In this document: one piece after another, positions 16,348 to 24,137 of the stretch | How the letters are laid out: every line of letters starts with the position of its first letter | Numbering within the stretch: position 1 is the stretch's first letter | From: CAYSSG01 sp964433635 | GTDB lineage: Bacteria > Atribacterota > Phoenicimicrobiia > Phoenicimicrobiales > Stramentimicrobiaceae | Assembly: GCA_964433635.1 (NCBI GenBank) | Contig: CAYSSG010000016.1 | Span: 1 to 39,661 of the forward strand | DNA: 39,661 nucleotides | Direction of reading: 5' to 3' | Notes under the pieces: model-generated | Told to the model about the DNA's origin: nothing | Database searches by the model: none | What the model saw: only the letters and a program-made list of their open reading frames with translations | Program-made: the position numbers and the translations under genes

Positions 16348-17028
16348 TTACTCCAGTAATGGTACAAAGACGTATTGCTCCAGGGTAGTATTTTTGCTGA
16401 TTTTACCGTCCTTCATCCTCAGGATAATTAAGGGTCCGTGCATGTGAGGACAGATGAGAATTCCTTTTTCATCCAGTACTTTTTCAGCTAATTGTTGAAT
16501 CATTGGTTCCTGTGATGGTTTGATGCCGGCTGTGATGATGATTCTCTGGAATTTTTTCTGCCAGGAAGAGAGTTGTTTAAATATATTGCCATACCTGAAT
16601 TCAACATGGCTTAATCTCTCACGATCCTCTGGATTCAGCGACAGAATCAGGTTATCCAGATTTTGATGTGCTTTTTCCACCAGTTGAGGTACAATATCCA
16701 GACTTAAAACATTTCCCGGATACAGGATATAACCGGCCAGGCTGGCATTCCAGCCACTTCCTGCGCCAACTTCCAGTAGGTTATTTCCTGTTTCCAGATC
16801 AGCCAGCATGAGCATTCTGGCTACCGTAGAGGGTTGAGAGATCGTTTGGTTATACCCGATAGGCAGGGCAGTGTCAATATAGGCATCAGCTTTATCCCTG
16901 ACAAAGAATATCCGATCTATCACGTGAATTGCCTCAATAATGATATCGAGGTTTTTCCTGTCTCTTTCTGAGGAGGACAAATGGGACAGATTATTTTTAA
17001 CACTCTTGGCTAATCGCTCTAAATTCAT
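16348..17028 (-). CDS. Protein-L-isoaspartate O-methyltransferase family protein, cytoplasmic
   Basis: A 226-residue SAM-dependent methyltransferase of the PCMT family. It has GYNQTISQP at 58-66, the family's substrate-side signature (usually G-x-G-Q-T-I-S-Q-P; here Asn replaces the second Gly), and motif I LEVGAGSGWN at 85-94. PCMT enzymes methylate isoaspartyl residues and so start the repair of spontaneously damaged proteins. The N-terminal 50 residues are more divergent than usual (the PR-x-x-F-V motif reads DRIFFV). It lies 136 bases downstream of the asparaginase on the same strand. A second, exported homologue is at 35690-36415. Confidence 0.83.
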   Translation of the reverse strand: MNLERLAKSVKNNLSHLSSSERDRKNLDIIIEAIHVIDRIFFVRDKADAYIDTALPIGYNQTISQPSTVARMLMLADLETGNNLLEVGAGSGWNASLAGYILYPGNVLSLDIVPQLVEKAHQNLDNLILSLNPEDRERLSHVEFRYGNIFKQLSSWQKKFQRIIITAGIKPSQEPMIQQLAEKVLDEKGILICPHMHGPLIILRMKDGKISKNTTLEQYVFVPLLE

Positions 17029-17164
17029 TTCAACTCCTCTATTGGGATGTTTCTATCCTTTTCCCCTGTTTTGAATGAATATGGTTCAGGCACAGATTTT
17101 TCACATTCCAGTAAATAGAAGCGAGCAATTCAGCTATTGAGACCTTGGAATTAGAAATCACCTT

Positions 17165-18208
17165 TTAGAAAAAACCCTGAATATATCTGGCAAGGATGAC
17201 ATCCGGATTATCCATATCGATCAATAGGGCATAACAGGCTAAAGCATGAATAAATTCAATGGGATAATCCATCTGACTCCATACCTTAAATCCATTCTGA
17301 GCTAACCAGGCAATACCCACTTTCTGGTAATAATCCGGCTTTTTAATATCACCCTCTGCTTGACTGCAGGCAATAATATTGGGCTTTTTTTTCTTAGCTT
17401 TGAATTTTTCCCGTAAGTAATCCAGGACCTCAGTTGGTGCATTTCCGGCACCAAAACCATAAATACAGATTATTTTTTTTGTTGAATTTACACTTGGTTC
17501 TATTCCGGGAAGGCACATCAACCAGCTTATCTGTTTACATACACTCCTTACCTTTTCTGCAGGATAATCAAGCATACGCTTTAACCAGTCAGGAGCATAA
17601 TAAGATACAGCCTTGGAAGTATCTTTTCTATCCTTTAAAGCCCATTCCATATTAAAATAAACAGGCATACCGTTGGTGGCTGTAAATACGTCCGGATGTA
17701 TCGCGTGGGCTTTATGGGCTCGTTTTCCCGGAAACAATTTCCAGTTACAGTAGATCCATACTCCCGGAAAATGATAATAGACTACCTGGGCAGCACCGGG
17801 GACATTGACTGTTACATCTTCAGGGATATAGTCCAGGGTTAACTGGCTGCCGGTCAAGATAATGGGAATTTGAATATTGGGGAAACAGAGGCTTAGCCAG
17901 GAAGATAAACAGGCCATGGTATCTGTTCCGTAAAGGATGAGTACGCCATCGAGACCATACTCTAATTCCCTGACAATGATAGAAGTGATTTTGAGCCAGT
18001 GTCCCGGATCCAGGTTGGAACTGTCCTCCCCCGGAATTCCCCAGGGTTCATGACAGATTAAGTCTACATCTCTGTATTGAAAAAATTTTTTAATATAACT
18101 GTATAAGGATTGAAAAGATTTTGTATCCGGACCGGTTACTTTGTTGTGAACACCACTGGCAATAGTCCCTCCGGTAAAAATAACCAGGATCCTTTTTTTC
18201 TTCTTCAT
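17165..18208 (-). CDS. Asparaginase family protein
   Basis: A 347-residue L-asparaginase-type amidohydrolase without a signal peptide. Catalytic threonine motif 1 is FTGGTIAS (Thr15 region), substrate loop EDSSNLD is at 61-67, and motif 2 reads YGTDTM at 93-98, keeping the Thr-Asp pair but with Tyr in place of the usual His. GKRAHKAHAIHPDVF matches the family segment with the catalytic lysine. The rest is divergent, with an aromatic-rich middle (YYHFPGVWIYCNW). Known members convert asparagine to aspartate and ammonia. It is divergent from the GntR gene, with 360 bases between, and upstream of the PCMT gene. Substrate specificity is uncertain. Confidence 0.82.
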   Translation of the reverse strand: MKKKKRILVIFTGGTIASGVHNKVTGPDTKSFQSLYSYIKKFFQYRDVDLICHEPWGIPGEDSSNLDPGHWLKITSIIVRELEYGLDGVLILYGTDTMACLSSWLSLCFPNIQIPIILTGSQLTLDYIPEDVTVNVPGAAQVVYYHFPGVWIYCNWKLFPGKRAHKAHAIHPDVFTATNGMPVYFNMEWALKDRKDTSKAVSYYAPDWLKRMLDYPAEKVRSVCKQISWLMCLPGIEPSVNSTKKIICIYGFGAGNAPTEVLDYLREKFKAKKKKPNIIACSQAEGDIKKPDYYQKVGIAWLAQNGFKVWSQMDYPIEFIHALACYALLIDMDNPDVILARYIQGFF

Positions 18209-18568
18209 ATTTCTGCCTTTCCATTGCTTTCCGGGTAGATTTAAATCAAAGCTGTCGTTACCCTGACTTTATCTCTGAAAACAGGTTAGATATCCCTCTT
18301 CATTATCATATACAAAATAATAACAATAGTTCTTTAACTACATTTTATCATTTTGTCTGAAAAAAATCTTTACCATTCTTAAAACCAAAAAAATTTTCAC
18401 TTCCATTTCAAATTATTGTTGTAATACAACTAACAACCTATATAATAGATAATAGATAGTATAATATCTTAAAATTTTCTATTGTATATTGTGCAATGGA
18501 AAGATAAAATTGCTGACCAGCTGTATATTTATTCCATGCAGTAAAATCACCTGATCGGGGATGAACCA
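18209..18568. other. Divergent intergenic control region
   Basis: These 360 bases lie between the asparaginase (minus) and the GntR regulator (plus). They hold no gene, are AT-rich, and contain the operator-promoter arrangement listed at 18417-18446 plus a second TATAAT at 18460-18465. No clear promoter for the asparaginase stands out. Confidence 0.55.
18417..18446 (+). promoter_or_regulatory. Candidate promoter with overlapping GntR/FadR-type operator
   Basis: GTTGT-AAT-ACAAC at 18418-18430 is a perfect inverted repeat that fits the TNGT-NNN-ACNA pattern of FadR-subfamily operators. It overlaps a -35-like TTGTTG at 18417-18422, which lies 18 bases from TATAAT at 18441-18446. A repressor bound here would block the promoter, consistent with autoregulation by the GntR protein encoded at 18569. 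An 11/12 match to TTGTAATACAAC recurs at 23569-23580. Confidence 0.6.
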
Positions 18569-19246
18569 ATGAAATCAATCAAAAAAACGGAAAATTTGAC
18601 CAGCCAGGTATTTGACCAGTTAAAAGATCAGATTATTACCGGCAAATGGAAACCGGGTTACAAGATCCCTTCGGAAAATAAACTGACTGAAATTTTAAAT
18701 GTCAGCAGGATCACAATTCGAGAAGCCTTACAGGCTTTAGTCGTTCTGGATTTACTGGAGAAGAAGAGGGGACAGGGTACCTTTGTTAAGAATTCTTTTA
18801 CTGAATCTTTCATCAGCTCCTTATTACCCCTCATTCAGTTTGACCGTTCCCAGGCAGTCTATATGCATGAATACCGTAAGATCGTAGAAATTGGATCGAT
18901 AGAATTAGTCGTAGAAAGGGCCTCTGACAAGGATATTCAAAGGCTGAAAGATATTTTGACTGAGATGAAAAAATACAGGGAAAACAATCTGGAAAAATTT
19001 GCCTTAGAGGATCTGAACTTTCATCTGGCTTTATCTCAGATAACCAAAAATCCCATTATCATCAGAGCCAATTTTGTTATTAAAGATTTCTTTAGAAATC
19101 ATATGGTGAAGATTGTCGAAGCCATGGGTACTGAGCCGGGATTATTTTTTCATGAGAAAATAATTCAGGCGATAGAAAAAAAGGATAAAAGTGAAGCCCG
19201 GCAACTCATGAAGAAACACCTTGAGAATAATGAAAATTATCTGTAA
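18569..19246 (+). CDS. GntR family regulator, FadR/FCD subfamily
   Basis: A 225-residue transcription factor. The winged helix is at residues 8-75 (SQVFDQLKDQIITGKWKPG, KIPSENKLTEILNVSRITIR, KRGQGTFVK). The C-terminal FCD ligand domain retains all four metal-binding positions: Asp148, His152, His195 and His217. FCD regulators usually sense carboxylates through this metal. It precedes the TRAP transporter and the catabolic genes, so it is the likely local regulator, with an inducer that is an organic or sugar acid. The candidate operator in its own promoter supports autoregulation. Confidence 0.92.
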   Translation: MKSIKKTENLTSQVFDQLKDQIITGKWKPGYKIPSENKLTEILNVSRITIREALQALVVLDLLEKKRGQGTFVKNSFTESFISSLLPLIQFDRSQAVYMHEYRKIVEIGSIELVVERASDKDIQRLKDILTEMKKYRENNLEKFALEDLNFHLALSQITKNPIIIRANFVIKDFFRNHMVKIVEAMGTEPGLFFHEKIIQAIEKKDKSEARQLMKKHLENNENYL

Positions 19247-19352
19247 CAAAGGCCATAGAAAGAAAATGACCATATCCATATTCTGAATTTTATTGATTAT
19301 TTCAGGATTTAAATCCCGTTGTCATTGAATGTGAGCCATAAAAAAGGATAAA

Positions 19353-19363
19353 AAGGAGGTGGT
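19353..19363 (+). promoter_or_regulatory. Leader element with strong Shine-Dalgarno-like sequence
   Basis: AAGGAGGTGGT, identical to 2595-2605, lies 120 bases upstream of the TRAP binding-protein start. A GTG inside it opens a 14-codon frame ending in TAG at about 19400, but it abuts the AAGGAG too closely for ordinary initiation. The 237-base gap holds no other recognisable signal. Confidence 0.4.
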
Positions 19364-19483
19364 TTCTTATATTCTGAGTTACTATTCCCCAAAAAAATAG
19401 AAAGGGGGTTGAGAGAAGAAGAAGAATTTATTTTTTTGAATCATTTTCTAATAAAATAACATCAAGAATAAAGGAGTTATGGA

Positions 19484-20455
19484 ATGAAAAAAATAATCGT
19501 TCTCTTATGTGTATTCTTATTGATCATCTCCCTTGGGGCAACAGCAAAAGCCATGATTGTTAATATTGCCTCCACTTTTCCACCGGATTCTCCCCAGGAT
19601 CAGGGAATGGTTAAATTTAAGGAATTGGTTAAGGAACGTTCGAATGGTAGAATTGAAGTCATCATTCATCCCTCGAATGCCATGGGTGATGAACTCCAGA
19701 CTTTCCAACTGTTGTCTGAAGGTTCTGTAGAGTATGGTGCGCTTGGCACCAATGATATTTCGACCTATTTCCCAAAATATTATATCTGTGAAGTTCCCTA
19801 TGTTTTTTCCAGTCCGGAAGACTTCTGGAAATTCTGGGAAGGACCGGGAAAGGAACTTTCTGACATCATAGAGAGTGAAAGAGGGGTTCGGACAGAGGGA
19901 GTGATTCTTCGCGGTGCTCGATACCTGACCGCTAACCGGCCTATTAATTCCGTGGAAGATGTTAAAGGATTGAAAATGCGTCTGCCCCCTGTAGATGCCT
20001 GGTTTAAGGTATGGGAGAGTCTCGGTGCTTTGCCCCAGAATATTGCCTTTGGAGAGACTTATCTGGCGTTAAAGACTGGTGTTGTGGAAGCTCAGGAAAA
20101 TCCACCTGAGACAATATTGAATTACAAATTCCATGAAGCTCAAAAATATCTGGTTGCTACTAAACACATCTACTCCGCAGCCCGTATGTTATCTTCGGTC
20201 AAGTGGTGGGATACATTGGATAAAGCAGACCAGGAGATCTTAAGTCAGGCGATGCAGGAAGGCATAGCTTATGCCAATTCTCTTACCAAAGACGGCGACG
20301 AGAAATTCGTAAAAGAACTGCAGGATCTCGGTATGACCTTAATTGAAGTAGATAACAATGCTTTCAAGAGCGCTGTTCAACCCGTTCTGGATCAATTGGC
20401 AAAAGAAGTGTGGGATGCCGAGTTTTATGCAAAAATACTGGAAGCTCTGAAGTAA
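19484..20455 (+). CDS. dctP: TRAP transporter solute-binding protein, DctP type
   Basis: A 323-residue extracytoplasmic binding protein with a signal peptide at 1 to about 23 (IIVLLCVFLLIISLGATAKA). DctP family features are IASTFPPDSPQDQG at the mature start, the carboxylate-clamping arginine Arg166 in KGLKMRLPP, and Asn206 in VVEAQENPP, positions that bind the acidic ligand in known members. It delivers an organic or sugar acid to the DctQM permease encoded next. AGGAG at 19470-19474 precedes the ATG. A hairpin after the gene would let it be made in excess over the permease. Confidence 0.94.
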   Translation: MKKIIVLLCVFLLIISLGATAKAMIVNIASTFPPDSPQDQGMVKFKELVKERSNGRIEVIIHPSNAMGDELQTFQLLSEGSVEYGALGTNDISTYFPKYYICEVPYVFSSPEDFWKFWEGPGKELSDIIESERGVRTEGVILRGARYLTANRPINSVEDVKGLKMRLPPVDAWFKVWESLGALPQNIAFGETYLALKTGVVEAQENPPETILNYKFHEAQKYLVATKHIYSAARMLSSVKWWDTLDKADQEILSQAMQEGIAYANSLTKDGDEKFVKELQDLGMTLIEVDNNAFKSAVQPVLDQLAKEVWDAEFYAKILEALK

Positions 20456-20480
20456 TTCAAGCATTATTTCTAAAGAACCA

Positions 20481-20522
20481 TAATAGGCTCCCTGAACTGC
20501 TGTTAAGCTCAGGGGCCTATTA
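20481..20522 (+). promoter_or_regulatory. Hairpin between TRAP binding protein and permease genes
   Basis: TAATAGGC at 20481-20488 pairs with GCCTATTA at 20515-20522, and the stem continues with CCCTGA against TCAGGG with one bulge. No U-run follows. It fits a processing or stabilising hairpin (partial terminator) that protects the upstream binding-protein mRNA. Confidence 0.75.
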
Positions 20523-20567
20523 TTATCAAAGGGATTACTTTTTCAATGCGGAAGGAGATTAGGTCCG

Positions 20568-21047
20568 GTGAAGAAGATTTTAGAGGTTCTCAATGCGATT
20601 GTTCTCTTATTTATGTTCTTGATTACTGTCATTGCTATTGTCAATCGGCTATTTTTTAATATTCCTACCTCCTGGTCTGAAAACATGGCTCAATTGAGCT
20701 TTATATTTTTAACCTTTGTTGGTTCTGCCATGATTATGGAGGAGGAATCCCATATTAAAATTTCTGTATTAATGGATCGTTTAAGTGAAGGAATTCAAAG
20801 GATTTTTAGAATTATCGGCAGACTTCTGATGATTCTCTTTTTTATTATCTTTGTGATTGGCTCTTATCACAATGTGAAATTTAATTGGACCGTTGGATAT
20901 CCTACAGTCAACTGGATTAAAATAGGGTATATGTATTTCATTTTATTTATTTCCGGAATCATTATGATTTTTTACCTCTGCCTGAATCTCTATTATGATG
21001 TATCCGGCAAAAAAACCTATCCTTCTAAGGCAGGAGGTGACTCATGA
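20568..21047 (+). CDS. dctQ: TRAP transporter small permease, DctQ type
   Basis: A 159-residue integral membrane protein with four helices, the standard DctQ design. Helix 1 is IVLLFMFLITVIAIVNRLFF and is followed by the SWSENMAQLSFIFLTFVGSAM signature and EEESHIKISVLMDRL. It assembles with DctM in the inner membrane. Start is GTG at 20568 with AAGGAG at 20552-20557. Its stop overlaps the start of the large permease by 4 bases. Confidence 0.92.
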   Translation: MKKILEVLNAIVLLFMFLITVIAIVNRLFFNIPTSWSENMAQLSFIFLTFVGSAMIMEEESHIKISVLMDRLSEGIQRIFRIIGRLLMILFFIIFVIGSYHNVKFNWTVGYPTVNWIKIGYMYFILFISGIIMIFYLCLNLYYDVSGKKTYPSKAGGDS

Positions 21048-22324
21048 TTTATATTCTCACCCTGGGTTTGATCCTGTTATTGCTTATTGGCATTCCCGTT
21101 GCTCTGGCGGTTGCTCTGTCCGCTTTAGGCGGCATGCTTACCGGCGGAATGATTTTTCAATACTCGGTATTATCCCAGAAGATGCAGTTTGGACTGCAGA
21201 ATTTCATTTTAATTGCCATTCCGCTGTTTATTTTGACAGCGAAATTGATGAATACTACTGGCATTACAAAAAGTATTTTCAGTTTTGCCAATGTTCTTGT
21301 TGGATTTCTTCCCGGAGGGTTGGCTCAGACAAATATTATTGCCAGTCTGATCTTTGCCGGCATGTCCGGAGCTGCTGTTGTTGATGCGTCCGGACTCGGT
21401 CAGATCGAATTAGACGCCATGACCAAAAACGGCTATCCCAGAAAATTAAGCGTTGCTATTACGGCTGCCTCTTCAGCGATTGGGCCTATCTTTCCACCCA
21501 GCATACCCATGGTTGTTTTTGCTTTTGTGTCAGGCGCTTCGGTCGGAAGACTATTTCTAGGCGGGGTTATTCCCGGTATCTTGATGGCCGTTAGTCTGAT
21601 GGTGATGGTCGTGTATTATGCACGGAAGTATCATTTACCCCGGCAGCCCATACCGAGTTTTAGAATTGCTTTCAAGAGCTTGACTGAAGCTTTTTTCCCA
21701 CTATTGACCCCGGTTATTCTATTGGGTGGCATCTGGGGAGGATTTTTTACACCTACGGAATCTGCCGCGGTAGCGGGTTGCTATGCCTTAATCATAGGAA
21801 TGCTGGTTCTTAAACTTTCCTTAAAAGACATTTTCCGTATCGCTATTGAAACTGCCAGGGAGAGTGCCAAGATCGGGTTGTTAATTGCTACTGCCAGCTT
21901 ATACGGATGGGTTCTCATGCGTTCAGGGATTACTGTGAAATTTGCTGAATGGCTAACCTCCCTGAGTCAGAATCCATTCTATATCTTAGTGATCATTAAT
22001 GTATTCTTATTGATTGTGGGTTGTTTTCTGGATTCAACGGTAGCCATTCTCATCCTGGGACCTTTACTGGTGCCTATTGCAGTAGACCTGGGGATTGATA
22101 TCACTCATTTTGGAGTGGTCATGGTTCTTAATCTGATGATCGGACTCTTTACACCTCCTTTTGGCATTGTGCTGTTTGTAATGGAGGAGGTTTCGGGATT
22201 GAAATTTGAACAGATTGTACAATCTGTTGCTCCCTTTCTAATCCCTCTTTTTGTAGTACTGATTTTGATTATCATTTTCCCTGGGCTTGTAACCTGGTTA
22301 CCGAATTATTTTATGGGAGGATAA
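21044..22324 (+). CDS. dctM: TRAP transporter large permease, DctM type
   Basis: A 426-residue, roughly twelve-helix membrane protein that moves the acidic solute with sodium. Family markers are LIGIPVALAVALSALGG, FILIAIPLFILTAKLMNTTG, the MSGAAVVDASGLGQIELDAM segment with SAIGPIFPPSIPMVVF, and GLFTPPFGIVLFVMEEVSG. Length is normal for DctM. The start is translationally coupled to dctQ with an AGGAGG just inside that gene. The next gene begins one base after its stop, so it belongs to the same transcript. Confidence 0.94.
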   Translation: MIYILTLGLILLLLIGIPVALAVALSALGGMLTGGMIFQYSVLSQKMQFGLQNFILIAIPLFILTAKLMNTTGITKSIFSFANVLVGFLPGGLAQTNIIASLIFAGMSGAAVVDASGLGQIELDAMTKNGYPRKLSVAITAASSAIGPIFPPSIPMVVFAFVSGASVGRLFLGGVIPGILMAVSLMVMVVYYARKYHLPRQPIPSFRIAFKSLTEAFFPLLTPVILLGGIWGGFFTPTESAAVAGCYALIIGMLVLKLSLKDIFRIAIETARESAKIGLLIATASLYGWVLMRSGITVKFAEWLTSLSQNPFYILVIINVFLLIVGCFLDSTVAILILGPLLVPIAVDLGIDITHFGVVMVLNLMIGLFTPPFGIVLFVMEEVSGLKFEQIVQSVAPFLIPLFVVLILIIIFPGLVTWLPNYFMGG

Positions 22325-22325
22325 A

Positions 22326-23393
22326 TTGATATCACCTGATGCACTTACACCTGAACAAAAAAAAGATCTGATCAGGAAAAACTGGAATCTTCAGGACATA
22401 GAGGAAGTTCCCTTTATGGTTGAAATTGGTCCAGCTCATCTGGCGACGAATCGTTTCTATTACGACCATCATGCGGAATTGGAATGGAATGTCAACTTTC
22501 ATAAGCAGAGAGAGGGAATCCATGATTATGGTATGGCTAATATTAAGCCTAATCAGGGTATTAACATTGTTGCTTCTGCATTCGGATGTCATTATACGGT
22601 AAATGATGAAGCAGACCCCTGGATTCAGCCGATCATCCGGGAAGAGAACAGAGAAGATGTTTACAGACTGACCATACCTGATCCGGTGAACAACTCAGTT
22701 TATAAAAAAGCTTATGAACGGATTGAGTTTTTACAGTCTCATTCAGATTTACCCTTAAGGTTGTTGAATATTCCATCTCCTTTAGTTACAGCCTCTCTCA
22801 TCTGGGATTATACATCATTTATTACGGCTATGATGATTTATCCAAAGGAGGTCCATGTACTACTGGAGAAGGTAACTGCAGCTACCATTGATTATATTAG
22901 GGAGCAGCTTACCCGAATCAGGAACTTGTATACAATGGGTCATGAGATGTTGTATATTCCCAGAGATATAGGGGTGCGGATCAGTGATGATACGGCGGCT
23001 CTCTTGTCTCCCAAACTATATCAGGAGTTTGGAGTCAGATATAATTCAATAATTTCAAGGGTTTTTAAAGGGATTATTGTCCATTCCTGTGGAGATGTCC
23101 AGAATGTGGTAGAGCAGATGATGGAAATTGAAGGCCTGAGAGGTCTTGATTTCACCATTCCTCAAAATCCCAACTGGGAGATAATCCGGAAATCAGTTAC
23201 AGGGAAGATTGCTTTAAATCTTCGCCATTATTATTGGGATCATGGGAGTAATCAAAAGGTTGATCAGGCTGAATATGCCGGGAAACTGATCAAATTCTTT
23301 GGTCGAAAAGGAATTTTTATTCAAACTTCTACACAGACACCGGAGGAAGCTCGGAATCTTGGGAAAAAACTGCACGAAATTCTAAGCAAATAA
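22326..23393 (+). CDS. Uroporphyrinogen decarboxylase (URO-D) family protein
   Basis: A 355-residue URO-D-fold protein. The C-terminal half carries PRDIGVRISDDTAALLSPKLYQEFG, IVHSCGDVQNVVEQMMEIEGLRGLDF and IQTSTQTPEEA, the segments shared by URO-D-like methyltransferases (MtaA, CmuA) and their many uncharacterised relatives. It is not HemE: the HemE N-terminal RQAGRY motif is absent. The start is TTG at 22326 with GGAGG at 22317-22321, one base after dctM. No corrinoid protein or heme gene lies nearby. Its position suggests it acts on the compound imported by the TRAP system, but the reaction is unknown. Confidence 0.82.
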   Translation: MISPDALTPEQKKDLIRKNWNLQDIEEVPFMVEIGPAHLATNRFYYDHHAELEWNVNFHKQREGIHDYGMANIKPNQGINIVASAFGCHYTVNDEADPWIQPIIREENREDVYRLTIPDPVNNSVYKKAYERIEFLQSHSDLPLRLLNIPSPLVTASLIWDYTSFITAMMIYPKEVHVLLEKVTAATIDYIREQLTRIRNLYTMGHEMLYIPRDIGVRISDDTAALLSPKLYQEFGVRYNSIISRVFKGIIVHSCGDVQNVVEQMMEIEGLRGLDFTIPQNPNWEIIRKSVTGKIALNLRHYYWDHGSNQKVDQAEYAGKLIKFFGRKGIFIQTSTQTPEEARNLGKKLHEILSK

Positions 23394-23696
23394 AGGGATT
23401 TGTTAGTTTTTGAAAAAAAGATTTTTTTTGGAAAAATGCAAATAAGAATTACTTTTAAAGTTTTCAGGAGTATATCGTTCTGAGTACCCAGCGTACTAAG
23501 AGATATGACAGATAGGGAAAATTTTATTGACAATGCAGAGAAAGAAGATTAATATGAAAATGAAAAGGTTGTAATACATCTGTTAACTTATAAGTTAACA
23601 GATGAACCCTATTTTTATCATCTATCACAAACATTTTACCCAATGAATGAATCATCTAGCACTTATAAAAGTAAGATTTAACTTACCTATTTTAAT
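23394..23696. other. Gene-free control region before the transketolase genes
   Basis: 303 bases without a credible gene. It contains a TTGTAATACATC near-copy of the GntR-type operator at 23569-23580, immediately joined to a 28-base perfect palindrome, and a smaller inverted repeat GTAAG-ATTTAA-CTTAC at 23672-23687. This suggests that a separately regulated transcription unit begins here. Confidence 0.55.
23577..23604. repeat. Perfect 28-base palindrome
   Basis: CATCTGTTAACTTA followed directly by its reverse complement. No U-run follows, so it looks more like an operator (or a cruciform-forming site) than a terminator. It overlaps the last four bases of the GntR-type half-operator at 23569-23580. 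Confidence 0.85.
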
Positions 23697-23717
23697 ATGA
23701 TTGTTGAGGTCATTTTT

Positions 23718-24037
23718 ATGGAAAATTCTAAGATTAAAGAACTTGAGAAAAAAGCAAAGATAGTAAGAGAAGGTATTCTGGATTGTATTGGTGTTGATAA
23801 AAAAGGACATCTTGGCGGTTCCATGTCTTCAGCTGATCTGATAACTGCACTGTATTTTTATAAGATGAGGATCAATGCGAAACAACCTGATGATCCTGAT
23901 AGAGACCGCTTTATTTTCAGCAAGGGGCATTCCGTACTTGCTCAGTATGCTGCCCTGGCTGAATTGGATTACTTTCCGAAATCGGAACTGAAGCATACCA
24001 AGGAGCTTGGTTCAATCTTACAGGGTCATCCGGAAAT
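23718..24037 (+). CDS. Transketolase N-terminal subunit (cut by assembly gap)
   Basis: The first 106 codons of a thiamine-diphosphate transketolase N-terminal half. Visible signatures are KKGHLGGSMSSADLITALYF, RDRFIFSKGHSVLAQYAALAE and GSILQGHPE. Separate N-terminal subunits are about 275 residues, so about 170 residues, including the TPP GDG motif, fall in the N gap. I prefer the ATG at 23718 to the one at 23697 because the protein then starts like other subunits and GAGG at 23705-23708 is close. The apparent single 332-codon frame across the gap is an artefact of exactly 100 Ns. Confidence 0.85.
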
Positions 24038-24137
24038 NNNNNNNNNNNNNNNNNNNNNNNNNNNNNNNNNNNNNNNNNNNNNNNNNNNNNNNNNNNNNNN
24101 NNNNNNNNNNNNNNNNNNNNNNNNNNNNNNNNNNNNN
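24038..24137. other. Assembly gap of 100 N
   Basis: Exactly 100 N, the conventional placeholder for a scaffold gap of unknown size. From the missing parts of the two flanking transketolase subunits, I infer that about 0.8-1 kb of real sequence is absent. Confidence 0.97.

Noticed and set aside
22214..22227. Palindromic CAGATTGTACAATCTG-like sequence resembling the GntR operator
   Set aside because: It lies inside dctM coding for conserved protein sequence and lacks the TTGT-NNN-ACAA spacing.
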